Of a stretch of DNA of 41,533 bases, positions 17,501 through 26,400 are shown piece after piece; the first letter of the stretch is position 1, and every line of letters begins with the position of its first letter. The notes below the pieces were generated by a model. The model was not told the DNA's origin. It made no database searches and worked only from the letters and a program-made list of their open reading frames with translations. Both the position numbers and the translations under genes were made by a program. The stretch covers positions 54,089 to 95,621 of the forward strand of contig DBMO01000035.1 in the NCBI GenBank assembly GCA_002298995.1, written 5' to 3'. Source of the DNA: Desulfarculales bacterium UBA696. GTDB taxonomy: Bacteria; Desulfobacterota; Syntrophobacteria; Syntrophobacterales; Syntrophobacteraceae.

Positions 17501-19712
17501 CGCCGATTGGATAGCCGGCCTGACGTCCCTCGTTGGGGTGGTTATCGTCCTGCCTCAAGGCGTGCCGGAAAGTTTGAGAAGCATGGAGGATGTTTCGCGG
17601 CTTCTCAGGGGGCTCTTTATCCTCCTGAAAACATTTCTCCAAGCGCCGGCCAGGAAATTCGTCGTGCTGATCCACTCCGGCGAGGATACCGAAACACCGG
17701 GTCGGCTGCTGGCGGAGGGGCTGCTGGGGCTATTTCTGAGCGCAGCGCAGGAACACCCGGCGGTCCAGTTTCGCACATTGGAAATCGGCCGCGGCGCCGA
17801 CCTTCGCGCTGCCTTACGCGATGCTCTGGACAGAGGGTACCCGGCGGTGGAGATGGCTCATCGTGATGCAAGGGTTTTCACCTCGGAGGGACGCGTCGCC
17901 CCGTTGGTCTTCAGGGGTCCATTAAGTCTTGAGCTGAGCCCTGGAGACGTTATAGTCATGTCTGGGGGCGCAACTGGGATCAGCGCCCACCTGGCCCGCG
18001 GTCTCGTGCCCTTTAAACCCCGCCTGGTCTTTCTGGGAAGGACGCCTCTCGATCCAGGCATGAATACCGTAAAACCCCGTCCCACGCATCCGCCTTCGGA
18101 ATCTTCCACTTACGAAGACAGGGCATTGGAGATTACCCGGACCCTTGCGGAGTTGCACTCCTCGGGGATCGAGGCATCCTACCATGCATGCGATGTCGCC
18201 GACCCCGACGCGGTCCGCGCCGTCATGGACGAGGTGGCAAATCGTTACGGCAATATCCGCGGGATCATCCACGGCGCGGGAGTCCTCAGGGACGGTTTCC
18301 TCAGCCAAATGACCGCGGATGATTTCTCCATGGTCACGGACATTAAATTCCTCGGGGCGTGGAATCTATTTCAGGCTACCGAGAAGGCCGGTTTGAGGTT
18401 TTTCGTGGGCCTTTCCTCGGTGGCCGCGATCCAGGGGAATCCCGGCCAGGCCAACTACGCGGCAGGCAACCGTATGATGTCCGCGTTGATTAGAACCCTC
18501 CGGAGGAAGAATGGCGCCATCCGGTTCAAGGCTTTGATGCTTCCCCCTATCGAGGGGGCGGGCATGGCCGAGGATCCACATGTAAGGGAGCTAATGAGGC
18601 GGATGGGCGCGTCGTATATCCATGTAAATGAGCTTGCGGCGCTATTCTGCCGGGAGATCTTCGTATCCCCGGCCGACGACGATTGGGTAATGTTCATGAG
18701 GGCACTACCCTCCGTGAAAACGGCAAGGATCAACATCATGCCCCGTCCTTCACCCAATGTAGAATTGGATGGAGGCGCCGTGGCCTTCAGCCCCGAGGAC
18801 TTTCCCATGATAGATGGGGTCTCCAGCCTTGACATCCGCCGGGAGCAAATCGAGGCTGTCAGGTCCTTTTCCCGGGAGAAGGACCTTTGGATCGAGGATC
18901 ACAGGCCCTTGGCGTTCGTCAAACATCCCCTGGTCTCAGCCGCCATGTTTCTGGAGACGTTCATGGAAGCCGCCCGGATCCTGTATCCCTACCTGCAGGT
19001 GCGGGGAGCCCGCCAAGTGCGATTCTTGGACATGATCCAATGTCCTCCCGAGGTTCCGCGGTCCTCCAGGATCTCCTGCCGCCGGGTCCCCGGCGGCCTT
19101 CCGGAGGTATCGTGCGAGGTTTCGCTGGCAGCACGGGAGATCTCCCCCACGGGAAGATTGACAGACCGTTTCTCCCCCCACTGCAAGGGCCAGGTCATTC
19201 TCGATGACGGGGAAGGATCTTTAGGGGAGGGTTTCCTGGATTTTCCCGTCCGGCTCGACGAACTGCGGACGCGCCCCATGGATCATAAAAATATGCTTGA
19301 ATGGTACGAGAAACACAGCGGCCTTAAAGGCAGGTATCGCGTGCTGGAGGTTCTTGACGGTGCGGGTCCGGGAGTGGTACGGGGACGAACCACCTACCGG
19401 CAAACAGGTGATTTCGCAAATTTGAGCAACGCACGGTACCAATACTCTCCCTATCTTTTCGAGGCCCTTTTGCAGTTGACCGGCTTCTACCGCGTGGCAA
19501 TGAAGATGCCGGAGCAAAGATCCATGATTCCCATGGAGATCGGGGAGATGCGGTTTTGCCGAAAATGCCGGGTGGGGGAACAGATCACCCTGGAGGCCCG
19601 CATGCGGGCGCAGAACGAGCAAGGTCTCACCTGGGACGCCAGAGGACTTGACGATCAGGGCCAAACCATCATGCAGGTTTCCAATATGCGGATGCACTGG
19701 GTTTCGGACTGA
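11586..19712 (+). CDS. PUFA-synthase-like type I polyketide synthase (ER-ER-KS-AT-ACP-KR-DH)
   Basis: A 2,708-residue megasynthase. Domains in order, by residue: a degenerate nitronate-monooxygenase-like TIM barrel (1-225); an intact one of PfaD type (345-620; CEGYEAGGHVG, LAGGI, GADAIQMGTAY); ketosynthase (720-1190; C923, H1064, H1100); acyltransferase (1300-1595; GHSLGE with S1388); carrier protein (1785-1865; S1817); ketoreductase (2115-2375; S2278, Y2291); hot-dog dehydratase region (2430-2700; H2439). There is no thioesterase. Such enzymes build long acyl chains iteratively. Oddities: the Asp before the carrier Ser is Arg (LSIRSSR), and the dehydratase motif is HxxxAxxxxP with Glu (E2626) in place of the second Asp. 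Linkers contain repeat-like DNA. The start is uncertain: the frame is open from 11541, and the TTG at 11586 has GGGGG about 10 bases upstream. PPTase follows after 6 bases. Confidence 0.9.
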   Translation: MAEHRVPIIAFVWRPEEMVPPVTQMAHRTGSRAIFDFSMMGVDALRSFLRKADHAGQVGDIKISAPVLTDPSLGQLLKETGIQNIWVECHPQFIGENPSSFPRRLRDLPEDCRCFPIVGDLNLLAAILTDSSEIGSIVLKGCEASGFVSGETTLALYSAVKEMLRDSSRSRDILIWGSVSTPEAAAALLSTGAAGIVFESVHWLTDLVAVDDLQRRRLSNLRLDSTDLAGLDLRVPCRLFNKGNSIAFKEIKRFENSLCGAKITEESRRSFADRVSAGALHPLESHFTPDEVIPLGVETAFAASFAERFGTGTEAAVKSFMDEIRSLCHLAGAKKDCFLDSPIAAEMGSKYPFIQGAMSWITDVPEFALSVAEAGGLPTIALGLMDAETLDGRLGRLPEIMGGRPYAVNIVSLAENPFRETHLAWVKRHKPRFVVIAGGDLSPLRELLECGTEVIYIAPDETLLRLALEAGVRYVICEGYEAGGHVGRHSTLTLAQRVLDMKRLKPALFQNCRIVLAGGIFNRETAFIAAMLGADAIQMGTAYLATREIVETGALTSLYQRMILESPPGGTLVSGQDTGLRVRSLRTRRAAAVLSLEREFAADHQDEHSFRARIEGMTAGSLFAAARGMDRPGGAPLDERACLERGQFMSGACAGLISKVLRLPSFHRALAEAPLLLHQPFEGSIEKMPGPSPGASHTIKTSSHRIGHGLKHAAPHGYAHERVAITGMGILNTLGKSPEEVWASSLAMKSGITLVPPSRWDHKLFYDPRPFFPDKTYCKVGAFLDFHVSRNDLGIPPHDFRTMTEATKITMWLAERAIRVSGLLESNIPRERIAVLISQNSGEAAMTLTDLVIRGYVHDILADINRALHLSPDQASAVEREVKSGRRPIDDTTLLGRLSSAAAGFVCNRYGFMGPSHSVSAACATSLVALHSAIQMIRTGIIDAAIVGGGEDNLRHMHFLEFSALGALFGMSGQDRPAHETSRPFDAERDGMVLGEGGGVIVIERERSARARGAPVHAVITGMGASNNHLGMVESSSVTQEIAIRASFQGTPYGPDAVDLVECHATSTRQGDVEEARALKSFFNSSKRTVLTSFKSQIGHTLGTSGINSLIRGVMAMKAGVFPPTLNYMNPDPEIGLEGSGLFIAPEPLDWECRAGRPRRTQVNAFGFGGSNYVVQLEQAVDEAATILVSAGGESGLAREGGGERTTDFEFRTPDLKEEPDYAGEASGGPPELQGVCFFRTRMEGRDCRMAVVAESEEEALTVVGRTHHLTEGGIVTPKVLRSLAQQGVFMGAERPTALPLALVFPGQGTHYGGMGRDLYESFSVIREWMDRAAAAADFDLLHLLFHDREENLQKTRWQQPALFALEYAMARCFLSLGIHPTATAGHSLGELTALCLAGVYSLEDGFRIVNMRARCMDKAVGMHVDPGVMVAVDAPLELLKELIQGREEDVHISNINSPSQIVLSGKTEAVKNFGDRLKEMGYRATLLRVSMAFHSPVMRVIHDELEAFIAPIPFHSPRIPVISNTTMAPYPSDPGEIRRILMAHLESPVQWMNNVQTLWNGYGIRLFVEVGPGDILSNLIADTLPDSACIQTCLPRAESLTCKTALARLFVEGHLKVHREPGFVSLPGVVKAPESYRSPPAPTSRTVALRPAGSNPMAGIVQREINRFVLETFGRSLRPNIMEAIRQEVNPTFQEDDLASVIQTMLGGPGPPEGRGEPPDAELMINRDSHVRGISPAPPLEKMEAAVSPPFIEGDSRGFPGPGDSPVSMETPAPGDAPESRDHMEDLVRIIMDATGFERDEIQPDMDLRRDLSIRSSRLPIIMDAAERHFGITIELQDFIHVRTVRDIARRISEIIARQYGAGPRPATKAVDPGAARDEILKPSEDDASLKRLIFGYVPLDPPASIPTKLEPGESVLLLSPDRDNRIAASAGDIFRLDHGVDVFAMPFMQGSFGPGETGRDIRTAEGAHGAADWIAGLTSLVGVVIVLPQGVPESLRSMEDVSRLLRGLFILLKTFLQAPARKFVVLIHSGEDTETPGRLLAEGLLGLFLSAAQEHPAVQFRTLEIGRGADLRAALRDALDRGYPAVEMAHRDARVFTSEGRVAPLVFRGPLSLELSPGDVIVMSGGATGISAHLARGLVPFKPRLVFLGRTPLDPGMNTVKPRPTHPPSESSTYEDRALEITRTLAELHSSGIEASYHACDVADPDAVRAVMDEVANRYGNIRGIIHGAGVLRDGFLSQMTADDFSMVTDIKFLGAWNLFQATEKAGLRFFVGLSSVAAIQGNPGQANYAAGNRMMSALIRTLRRKNGAIRFKALMLPPIEGAGMAEDPHVRELMRRMGASYIHVNELAALFCREIFVSPADDDWVMFMRALPSVKTARINIMPRPSPNVELDGGAVAFSPEDFPMIDGVSSLDIRREQIEAVRSFSREKDLWIEDHRPLAFVKHPLVSAAMFLETFMEAARILYPYLQVRGARQVRFLDMIQCPPEVPRSSRISCRRVPGGLPEVSCEVSLAAREISPTGRLTDRFSPHCKGQVILDDGEGSLGEGFLDFPVRLDELRTRPMDHKNMLEWYEKHSGLKGRYRVLEVLDGAGPGVVRGRTTYRQTGDFANLSNARYQYSPYLFEALLQLTGFYRVAMKMPEQRSMIPMEIGEMRFCRKCRVGEQITLEARMRAQNEQGLTWDARGLDDQGQTIMQVSNMRMHWVSD
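16830..16868. repeat. Intergenic-type palindromic repeat inside the megasynthase gene
   Basis: AAGTCCCCCTTTTATAGAGG followed by GGGATTCAAGGGGATTTCC matches the style of a repeat common between genes in many bacteria (CCCCCTTTATA...GGGGGA...GGGGATTT). Here it is read in frame in the linker between the AT and ACP domains as SPPFIEGDSRGFP. The hairpin arms are TCCCCCT and AGGGGGA. It looks like a repeat tolerated in a flexible linker. Confidence 0.55.
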
Positions 19713-19718
19713 GCCTTC

Positions 19719-20492
19719 ATGGCTCCGAAAGAACGCGGCTCAGGAAAGATTGGAGTGGATGTGGCAACGGATTGCCGAGACATAACCGTTCATGCCGCGA
19801 GTTTCGATCATCGAGGGGGTCCGGTCTTCTATGCATCCTTGCCATGCCCCACCGAAAGCTTCAAAGAACCTCGGACTAACGGGTCAGGAGACAAGCACCG
19901 CCTGGTATCTATCCTGTGGGATCACCTGGTGGCGCTGGGAAGCCCTTTTTGGAAATGCTTTCGTTCCTCCAACGGAGATGATCTCCCCATTCACGTGGTT
20001 CGCGGCCCGCTTGGCAAGCCCCATTTCCTGTTGGGAGAATATCGGGGCCCGGCCGTCTCCTTCAGTGAAGGTGGAGGAAAGGTCTGGGCCGCCCTCTGCG
20101 GGGATCGGTCCGATATCGGAATCGATGTTGCGGGGACCGATGAATTCCAAAAGGAATACCCCTTTCACCGGGTGTTCAATGACCAGGAGCTTAAACATGC
20201 CTTGAGATTGGCGGGGGGAGAATTGGGAAACGCATCAGCCCTGCTCTGGTCTATCAAGGAAGCCGTCGTCAAGGCCCTGGGATGCGCGTTCCACCTCGTG
20301 GACCCTCTGCAAATCAACGTCTATCCACCCGTGGCGGGAGGAGACGGCGGATACACCTTTCCCGTGCGCTTATCAGGGAAGGCTCTGATGCTGTTTCCCA
20401 TGGACGCCGGCCGGTACATATGGGTACGTTCACTTCCTCATGTGAAGATGTGGCTTTCCATCACCATTTTGAACCGGCAGCCTTTGGTATGA
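19719..20492 (+). CDS. 4'-phosphopantetheinyl transferase (Sfp-like)
   Basis: A 257-residue Sfp-type transferase that moves 4'-phosphopantetheine from coenzyme A to the Ser of a carrier protein. The family signature is visible as IGIDVAGTDEF, with the Mg-binding Asp, and LLWSIKEAVVKALG, the (W)xxKE(A)xxK motif. The upstream HVVRGPLGKPHF is the usual GKP substrate-approach block. The gene begins 6 bases after the megasynthase stop, so it is almost certainly dedicated to activating that enzyme's ACP (S1817) and possibly the ACP of the FAAL fusion. The ribosome binding site before the ATG at 19719 is weak, consistent with coupled translation. Confidence 0.9.
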   Translation: MAPKERGSGKIGVDVATDCRDITVHAASFDHRGGPVFYASLPCPTESFKEPRTNGSGDKHRLVSILWDHLVALGSPFWKCFRSSNGDDLPIHVVRGPLGKPHFLLGEYRGPAVSFSEGGGKVWAALCGDRSDIGIDVAGTDEFQKEYPFHRVFNDQELKHALRLAGGELGNASALLWSIKEAVVKALGCAFHLVDPLQINVYPPVAGGDGGYTFPVRLSGKALMLFPMDAGRYIWVRSLPHVKMWLSITILNRQPLV

Positions 20493-20535
20493 GCGATTCT
20501 TGATACTGTGACCCATGGAGGCGGAATGTCGATCC

Positions 20536-21489
20536 ATGACGACAGAAGTTGAGCACGCAATCGAAGTCGAGAACCTGAAGAAGCTTTACGGGAACCTGGT
20601 GGCGGTCGACGACATATCGTTTAACGTCAGGCAAGGCGAGGTTTTCGCGTTCCTGGGCCCGAACGGCGCGGGCAAGACCACCACCGTCGAGATAGTCGAT
20701 ACGATCCGCAGGCCCACATCTGGAAAAGTGCGCGTTCTCGGGATGGACGTCAGGAAGGAAAAACGCGACATCGTCCCCCGCATCGGGGTCCTCCCGCAGG
20801 GGTTCAGCTCGTTCGACAGGATAACGGTCAGGGAGACCATGCAGTACTACTCGCGGCTCTTCTGTCTCAGGAACGCCGATATCGACGGTCTGATGGATCT
20901 CGTGAACCTCAAGGACAAGGCCAAAGAGCAATACATGAAACTCTCCGGGGGCTTGAAGCAGCGCCTCGGAATAGCAATTGCGCTCGTTAACAACCCCGAA
21001 GTCGTGTTCCTAGACGAGCCGACGACAGGCCTCGACCCCCGCGCCAGGCGCGAGGTGTGGGAAGTCCTGCTGGGCTTGAAGAAGGAGGGAAAGACGGTAT
21101 TTCTCACCACGCACTACATGGAGGAGGCTGAGCTTCTTGCAGACACCGTCGCTATTATCTCCAGGGGGAAGATCATCGCCATGGACTCTCCCGCGCAGCT
21201 CATAGAAAGCAATGCGGATAACCTGGTCCTCACGCTGCACCCCGTCGATGAAAAAGCCTTTGAAGTAGTTTGGAAGATGGGCTTTGAGCCGGTTCTTAAC
21301 AACCATAAGAACATCAATGTGAGGGTGGAGCGCACTGACGACATCCGGAAGATATTGAACGCCCTTAAAGACGCCGGGGCGTCGTTGCTCAGCATGGACG
21401 TTCGCAAGCCCAACCTCGAACAGGTTTTCCTGAAGCTCACCGGCGAGGCGCTCAACGATGGCGCATCCGGGGAAAAGGGGGTGGAATGA
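20536..21489 (+). CDS. ABC transporter ATP-binding protein (DrrA-like)
   Basis: The nucleotide-binding subunit of an ABC-2-type exporter. It has Walker A GPNGAGKTTT, signature LSGGLKQRLG and Walker B VVFLDEPTTGLDP. A C-terminal extension of about 80 residues is typical of DrrA/NatA-type exporters of lipids, antibiotics or polysaccharides. The ATG at 20536 is preferred because GGAGGCGGA lies about 10 bases upstream; an in-frame ATG 21 bases earlier has no ribosome site. The stop overlaps the start of the permease gene by the ATGA tetranucleotide, so the two subunits are translationally coupled. It is the fifth gene of the biosynthetic operon, so the product is probably moved across the inner membrane. 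Confidence 0.93.
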   Translation: MTTEVEHAIEVENLKKLYGNLVAVDDISFNVRQGEVFAFLGPNGAGKTTTVEIVDTIRRPTSGKVRVLGMDVRKEKRDIVPRIGVLPQGFSSFDRITVRETMQYYSRLFCLRNADIDGLMDLVNLKDKAKEQYMKLSGGLKQRLGIAIALVNNPEVVFLDEPTTGLDPRARREVWEVLLGLKKEGKTVFLTTHYMEEAELLADTVAIISRGKIIAMDSPAQLIESNADNLVLTLHPVDEKAFEVVWKMGFEPVLNNHKNINVRVERTDDIRKILNALKDAGASLLSMDVRKPNLEQVFLKLTGEALNDGASGEKGVE

Positions 21490-22601
21490 ATCTGCGCGTC
21501 GTCGGCGCAAATCTCGTCGTGAGCATCAAGATCTTCTATCGCGAGAAGACCGCCATGTTCTTCACAACCACCTTCCCGATATTGCTGATACTCGTGTTCG
21601 GCACCATTTTCATGGACCGGGACAAAGTGAGCTTCAACCTTTGCGTGCAGGACCTCGACCAAACCGAAACCTCGGCGGAGATCGCCAAGACCCTCGCCCT
21701 CACCGGGAAGTTCAAGATAACCAGGGTTGACCCCGCCATCGACGCCACGCAGTACGCCAAGAACAACAAAGTGAACATTGTCCTCATTATTCCCAAAGAC
21801 TATGAAAGATCTTACACACAGTATCTGCAATTCGACGACCCCAACGCATTCGTTACCATTACATATGTATACGACCCCAGCTCCAGCTCGGTGGTTGCGA
21901 AAATGCAAATCCTGGACATGGTATTCGCCAGGATGAACCAGGGACTTTCCGGAAAGCCGTCGTTCGTCAGGACGGCGGAAATATCGATACACACCAGGGA
22001 ATACCGGTTCGTCGAGTTCTTCATCCCCGGCATCATCGCGATGGCGGTGATGACCGCGAGCCTGTTCGGCACGGTGAACGTGAACACGGAGCTGCGGCAG
22101 AAGGGCATCATCAGGAAGCTATCCACCACGCCCATCACCCATACCGACTGGATATTGTCGAACATTCTGTACCAGTTCATACTCGCGGTCATATCCACCA
22201 CTGCAATGCTGGTGGTGAGCTACGCCGTGTTTGACGTTAAATTGCGGATAAACGCCTGGCTCCCTCTGTTCATTGTGCTTGACGTCTTTACGTTCGTCGG
22301 AATCGGGATGATACTTACCCGCATCGTGAAGGAGGCGCAGAGCGCCACCGCCGCGGCCAACGCCATCATGTTCCCGATGATGTTCCTCTCGGGGAGCTTC
22401 TTCCCTCTAGAGATGATGCCGGGCTTCTTGCAGAAGTTCGCCAGGACGCTGCCGCTCTACTATGTTAACGAGGGCCTCAGGGCATCCATGGTGTTTAACG
22501 ACAACCTGACCGCGCTGAGTTACTCCGCTATAATAGGGACTTTCGCGGCCATGGTCTTCATCGTGGGCATAATGGCCACCAAATGGGAAGAAGGCACGTG
22601 A
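21486..22601 (+). CDS. ABC-2 type transporter permease
   Basis: A 371-residue permease with the ABC-2 layout. There is one N-terminal helix (MFFTTTFPILLILVFGTIFM), a periplasmic domain of about 140 residues, and five C-terminal helices beginning near FFIPGIIAMAVMTASLF. The ABC-2 signature region around SATAAANAIMFPMMFLSGSFFP and LEMMPGFLQKFARTLPLYYV is clear. It pairs with the ATPase whose gene overlaps by 4 bases. Substrate cannot be read from sequence; operon position suggests the lipid or polyketide made upstream. It is the last gene of the operon, and no clear intrinsic terminator follows. Confidence 0.92.
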   Translation: MNLRVVGANLVVSIKIFYREKTAMFFTTTFPILLILVFGTIFMDRDKVSFNLCVQDLDQTETSAEIAKTLALTGKFKITRVDPAIDATQYAKNNKVNIVLIIPKDYERSYTQYLQFDDPNAFVTITYVYDPSSSSVVAKMQILDMVFARMNQGLSGKPSFVRTAEISIHTREYRFVEFFIPGIIAMAVMTASLFGTVNVNTELRQKGIIRKLSTTPITHTDWILSNILYQFILAVISTTAMLVVSYAVFDVKLRINAWLPLFIVLDVFTFVGIGMILTRIVKEAQSATAAANAIMFPMMFLSGSFFPLEMMPGFLQKFARTLPLYYVNEGLRASMVFNDNLTALSYSAIIGTFAAMVFIVGIMATKWEEGT

Positions 22602-22646
22602 TGCGGGTTTTCATGAAATACTTGAGATGCGGAGACTTGCACGAAG

Positions 22647-22670
22647 CCTGTCCCGAGCTTGTCGAAGGGG
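22647..22670. repeat. Widespread intergenic repeat unit (GAGCTTGTCGAAGG type)
   Basis: CCTGTCCCGAGCTTGTCGAA followed by GGGG matches a short repeat (CCTGTCC[TC]GAGCTTGTCGAAGG) that I know from intergenic regions of many bacterial genomes. It lies between the exporter permease and the next gene. It argues that coding sequence does not start at the in-frame ATG at 22627. Confidence 0.5.
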
Positions 22671-22728
22671 CCGGGATCTTCAAGCCGGGAGGTATGGCGG
22701 ACACGTGCCGTTGGTACCGCGCCCAAGG

Positions 22729-23265
22729 ATGGCTTCGGTGACCATCGAGGGTGCGACACGAGAGAATACGTATCGCGGACTGAGCGGCTTCCTGCGTTAT
22801 CTGCGTGAAAAGCGATACGAATTGCTGTATCTCGACGCCAGTGATCTATGGCTGTACTTCACGGTTACGTTGCTCTATTGGCATACGGAGCGAACCGAGT
22901 CTCGCTTTGTCCCCCTCGATACCATCAAGTCGCTGCATCCCATCGTGAGAAGCACCGCCCTCGATTTAGTCGAAGATCGCACCAAATCCTTAACGGCACA
23001 TCGACGCGAAATCATCGAAACCGGGCGAGTCGACCGAGTACTCCAAGATGCGTGCATGCCGTCGGTTTCACCGATCAACGTGGTGGCCGAGGACCCATCC
23101 AACTACATCGCCTTCGAGGGCAACGGGCGCCTCGAAGCTATTCGCCGGGTCGTCGCGGGGATTCCGGGGGTGCTCGTCGAGGTGGTTGTCTATCATCCGA
23201 CAAACCACGAATCATGTGTCGGACGTATGCGACGTCTACGCACCAGAAACGGTATGGCCGACTGA
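22729..23265 (+). CDS. Hypothetical protein with ParB-like motif
   Basis: A 178-residue protein not assigned with confidence. The C-terminal half contains NYIAFEGNGRLEAIRRV, which resembles the GNGRLEA/GxHRxxA motif of ParB/sulfiredoxin-like domains. Two lines before it, SPINVVAEDP would be the preceding strand. The N-terminal half is helical and charged with no clear match. No signal peptide or membrane segment is seen. The ATG at 22729 is chosen because the upstream in-frame stretch overlaps an intergenic repeat; its ribosome binding site is poor. It lies between the convergent operon and FAAL fusion gene and has no evident link to either. The fragment may be a displaced or decaying gene. 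Confidence 0.5.
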   Translation: MASVTIEGATRENTYRGLSGFLRYLREKRYELLYLDASDLWLYFTVTLLYWHTERTESRFVPLDTIKSLHPIVRSTALDLVEDRTKSLTAHRREIIETGRVDRVLQDACMPSVSPINVVAEDPSNYIAFEGNGRLEAIRRVVAGIPGVLVEVVVYHPTNHESCVGRMRRLRTRNGMAD

Positions 23266-23432
23266 AAGGGCACCGACGGGATAAACCACGAGCCACCCCA
23301 ACGCCGTGCCCCCTAGTCCTGTCCCCCCCCCCGCGGAAATCGAATTTCCTGTCAGTACCTCTACCGGGAAAGACTCGACCAACAAGCCGGCTAATACAAT
23401 CGCAAATCGGACGATTCCGTGTGATTCGTATA

Positions 23433-26400
23433 TCAGAGGGGAACGGGTTCTTGCGGAAGATCCCAAAGTGAAAGGGCAGCGCGCTGTTTCTCGTTATCGA
23501 CCTTTTGCAGGGCTTCCAGCTCCGGGGCGACGACATCCAGAGCAAAGCGAATCTGCTCGGGCGTATGGGTGCAATTAACAAAAAAGCGCAGGCGGGCGGA
23601 GTTGTCGGGAACTGCGGGATAGACCATGGGCAGGGCATCGATCCCTTGCCGGAGGAGGGCTTGAGAGAGCCTTAGGGCCTTCAGGGAATCTCCCACTATC
23701 ACTGGAATTACAGGGGACCCGCTGCTGCTGGCGCCGGTATCCAGGCCCCTTTCCCGTGCGAGCATGAGAAAAAGCCCGGAGAGCTCATGGAGGCGCGTCA
23801 CCCTTTGGGGCTCCTTCTTGAGCAATCGAATGGCGGCCAGCGCCGCCGCGACATTCGGCGGAGGCATTCCCACGCTGTAGACAAAGCCCGGCGCAGTGTA
23901 TTTCAGGTATTCGATGAGGGCCCCGGACCCGGCGATGTAGCCTCCGCAACTGGCAAAGGATTTGCTCAAGGTGCCCATCCAAAGTTCCACATCGGCAGGG
24001 TTGATTCCAAAGTGCTCGCCAATACCCCCGCCCCTTTTCCCCAATACGCCGACGGAATGAGCCTCATCCACCATTAGAAAGGCTCCGTGTCGCTTCTTGA
24101 TCTTAATGAATTCGGGCAGATCCGGGATATCGCCATCCATGCTGTAAACGCCTTCGATAATAACGAGGGCCCGCCGGTAACGGGGTCGCGACTCCCCGAG
24201 AATCATGTCCAGGGCTTGCCAGTCATTGTGGGGAAAAGAAAGGTGCGTTGCTTGGGAGAGTTGGCATCCCTGGAGAACACTGTTGTGGATCAGGGCATCA
24301 TGAACTATGAGATCGAGCTTGCCGAAGAGATGGCCTATAGTGGTCACGTTGGTGGCATGCCCGCTCACAAAGACAAGGCTGTCCTCTGCTCCAATCAAAC
24401 CGGCAATTTCATGCTCAATCTCACGATGCATTGGTCTTTCGCCCGAAGCAAGGCGGCTTGCCGAAACGGACGTTCCGTAGCGGTCGATGGCGTCTTTGGA
24501 GGCTTGAGAAACGGCCGGATCTCCGGACATACCCAGGTAGTTATACCTGGAGAAGGTGATGAACTCTCGACCTTTTGCAACGGCCCCATTGGAGTTGGCC
24601 CCGTCGTGCACCCTGAAGTAAGGGTTGTCGATACCTCGCGCTTTCATTGCCAGCATGATCCGCTGAAGGTTCCGGTATTCGGGGTAGTCCTCAAACGGCA
24701 GGCACTCCGGTTGTATCTGAAAGGCATTGCCATGGGTACAGACCCTTTTCGCCGGCTTTCCGGACTGACGGCCGGATGAGAGCAGCTTTCCCAAAGGTCC
24801 GTCTTTGGCTTCAAGCCCCCTTCCCGATGTCCTTTGCCAGAGAACATGCGCCGTCAGATCGGAAATGCCGGCCCCCAGAAAGAGCGTCTCGACGGGAAAC
24901 TCGATTCCCATTTCTTCTTCGATGGCCATCTTCAGCTCCACTGCCATCAAAGAATCGATGCCCAGCGTATTCAGGGGACGGTGCACATCCACCCTCGATA
25001 GCGAGATCCTCAGAAGGTCCGCCACCTTTTTTGAAATGTAAGACTCAATGGCACGGACGAACTCCGACGCAGCTTCGGTCCCCATGTCTTCGGATTCAAA
25101 TCCGCCGACTTTGAGCGTGCAGGTTTTCAGGGGGTTTGCAATCGAGGTGTCCGCCCTCACGTGGCCCGGTCGGAATTCTTCCCATGCCAGACAGGGTATC
25201 TTCGGCTCAACTTTTTGGGAATACCCCACGCACTCGGCAACAACATTCAAGCTGCCCTGGACAAAATGTTCCCGGCAAAGGTGTCGTTGCACCTTTCCAC
25301 TGGTTGTTTTTGGAAGACTGGAGGTCTTGAGGAGCAAAACAGCGTAGGCCTGGATTCCGTGCTCTCGTGATACACTTTGGCGAATGGCTCCGATCACTTC
25401 CTCTGCGTCAAGTTTTCTGATGTATCGTCGCTCGACCTCTTGCACCACCACGAGCCGTTCCTCATCCCCGACTTCGACGGCAAACGCCGCCCCGCCGCCT
25501 GCCCGCAAGGCCTCATGGCTTCTCTCCACGGTCCTCTCGATGTCTTGAGGATAGTGATTGAGGCCCCGTATGATGATGAGATCCTTCAGGCGGCCGGTGA
25601 CAAAGAGCTGGCCGGCATGGATAAACCCGAGGTCTCCCGTGCGCAGAAATGGACCTTCGCGCTTATCGGCAAGCCTTGCCCGGAAAGTCTGTTCCGAATC
25701 TTCGGGCCGATTCCAATAGCCTTGTGCGACGCTTGGCCCCGCGAACCATATTTCTCCGATCTTATCGCTCCGGCAGAGGGTTTGCCTCTCCGGGTCGACG
25801 ATAACTATCTCATGGTCCGGCGGCGCTCCCCCATTTCCCACCAGCTTGAAGTCGTGCCCCCTGTCTTGCGCCGCCAGGGCAAGGCGGCCTGCTTTCAACG
25901 CCTGCACGTCCGCCTGCAGAAATGTCGGTTCGGAGATCTTGTCGCATCCGGAGGCGATAAGGGTTGTTTCCGCGAGACCATAACAGGGCAGATATGCTTT
26001 TTGCCGAAAGCCGCAGGATTCAAAAGCCGCGGCGAAGCGGAGAAGCGTCTCCCCCCTGACAGGCTCGGCGCCGTTGAAGGCAACCTCCCAACTGCCCAGA
26101 TCGAGTCCTGACTTCTGCTCCGGCGTGATCTTTCGAACACAAAGATCGTAGGCGAAATTCGGCCCGCCACTTGTCGTGGCCTTATAGCGTGAGATGGCCA
26201 TAAGCCAGCGGAGCGGTTTTTGGATGAAGTGAACAGGCGATAACAGGATCGCATCCGCACCTGCGTAAACCGGCTGTATGATCCCTCCGATCAACCCCAT
26301 GTCGTGGTACGGGGGAAGCCAGATTACGCCGCGGCTACTCTGGGAATGCCCAAAAACTGCGTGGATGACGGATGAATTGTGGAGCAGGTTTCCATGGCTG

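Noticed and set aside
16881..17675. 264-codon open frame on the minus strand
   Set aside because: Antisense to the ACP-KR region of the megasynthase. His/Arg-rich composition without motifs.
21114..21992. 292-codon open frame on the minus strand
   Set aside because: Antisense to the ABC transporter genes, which have all expected motifs.
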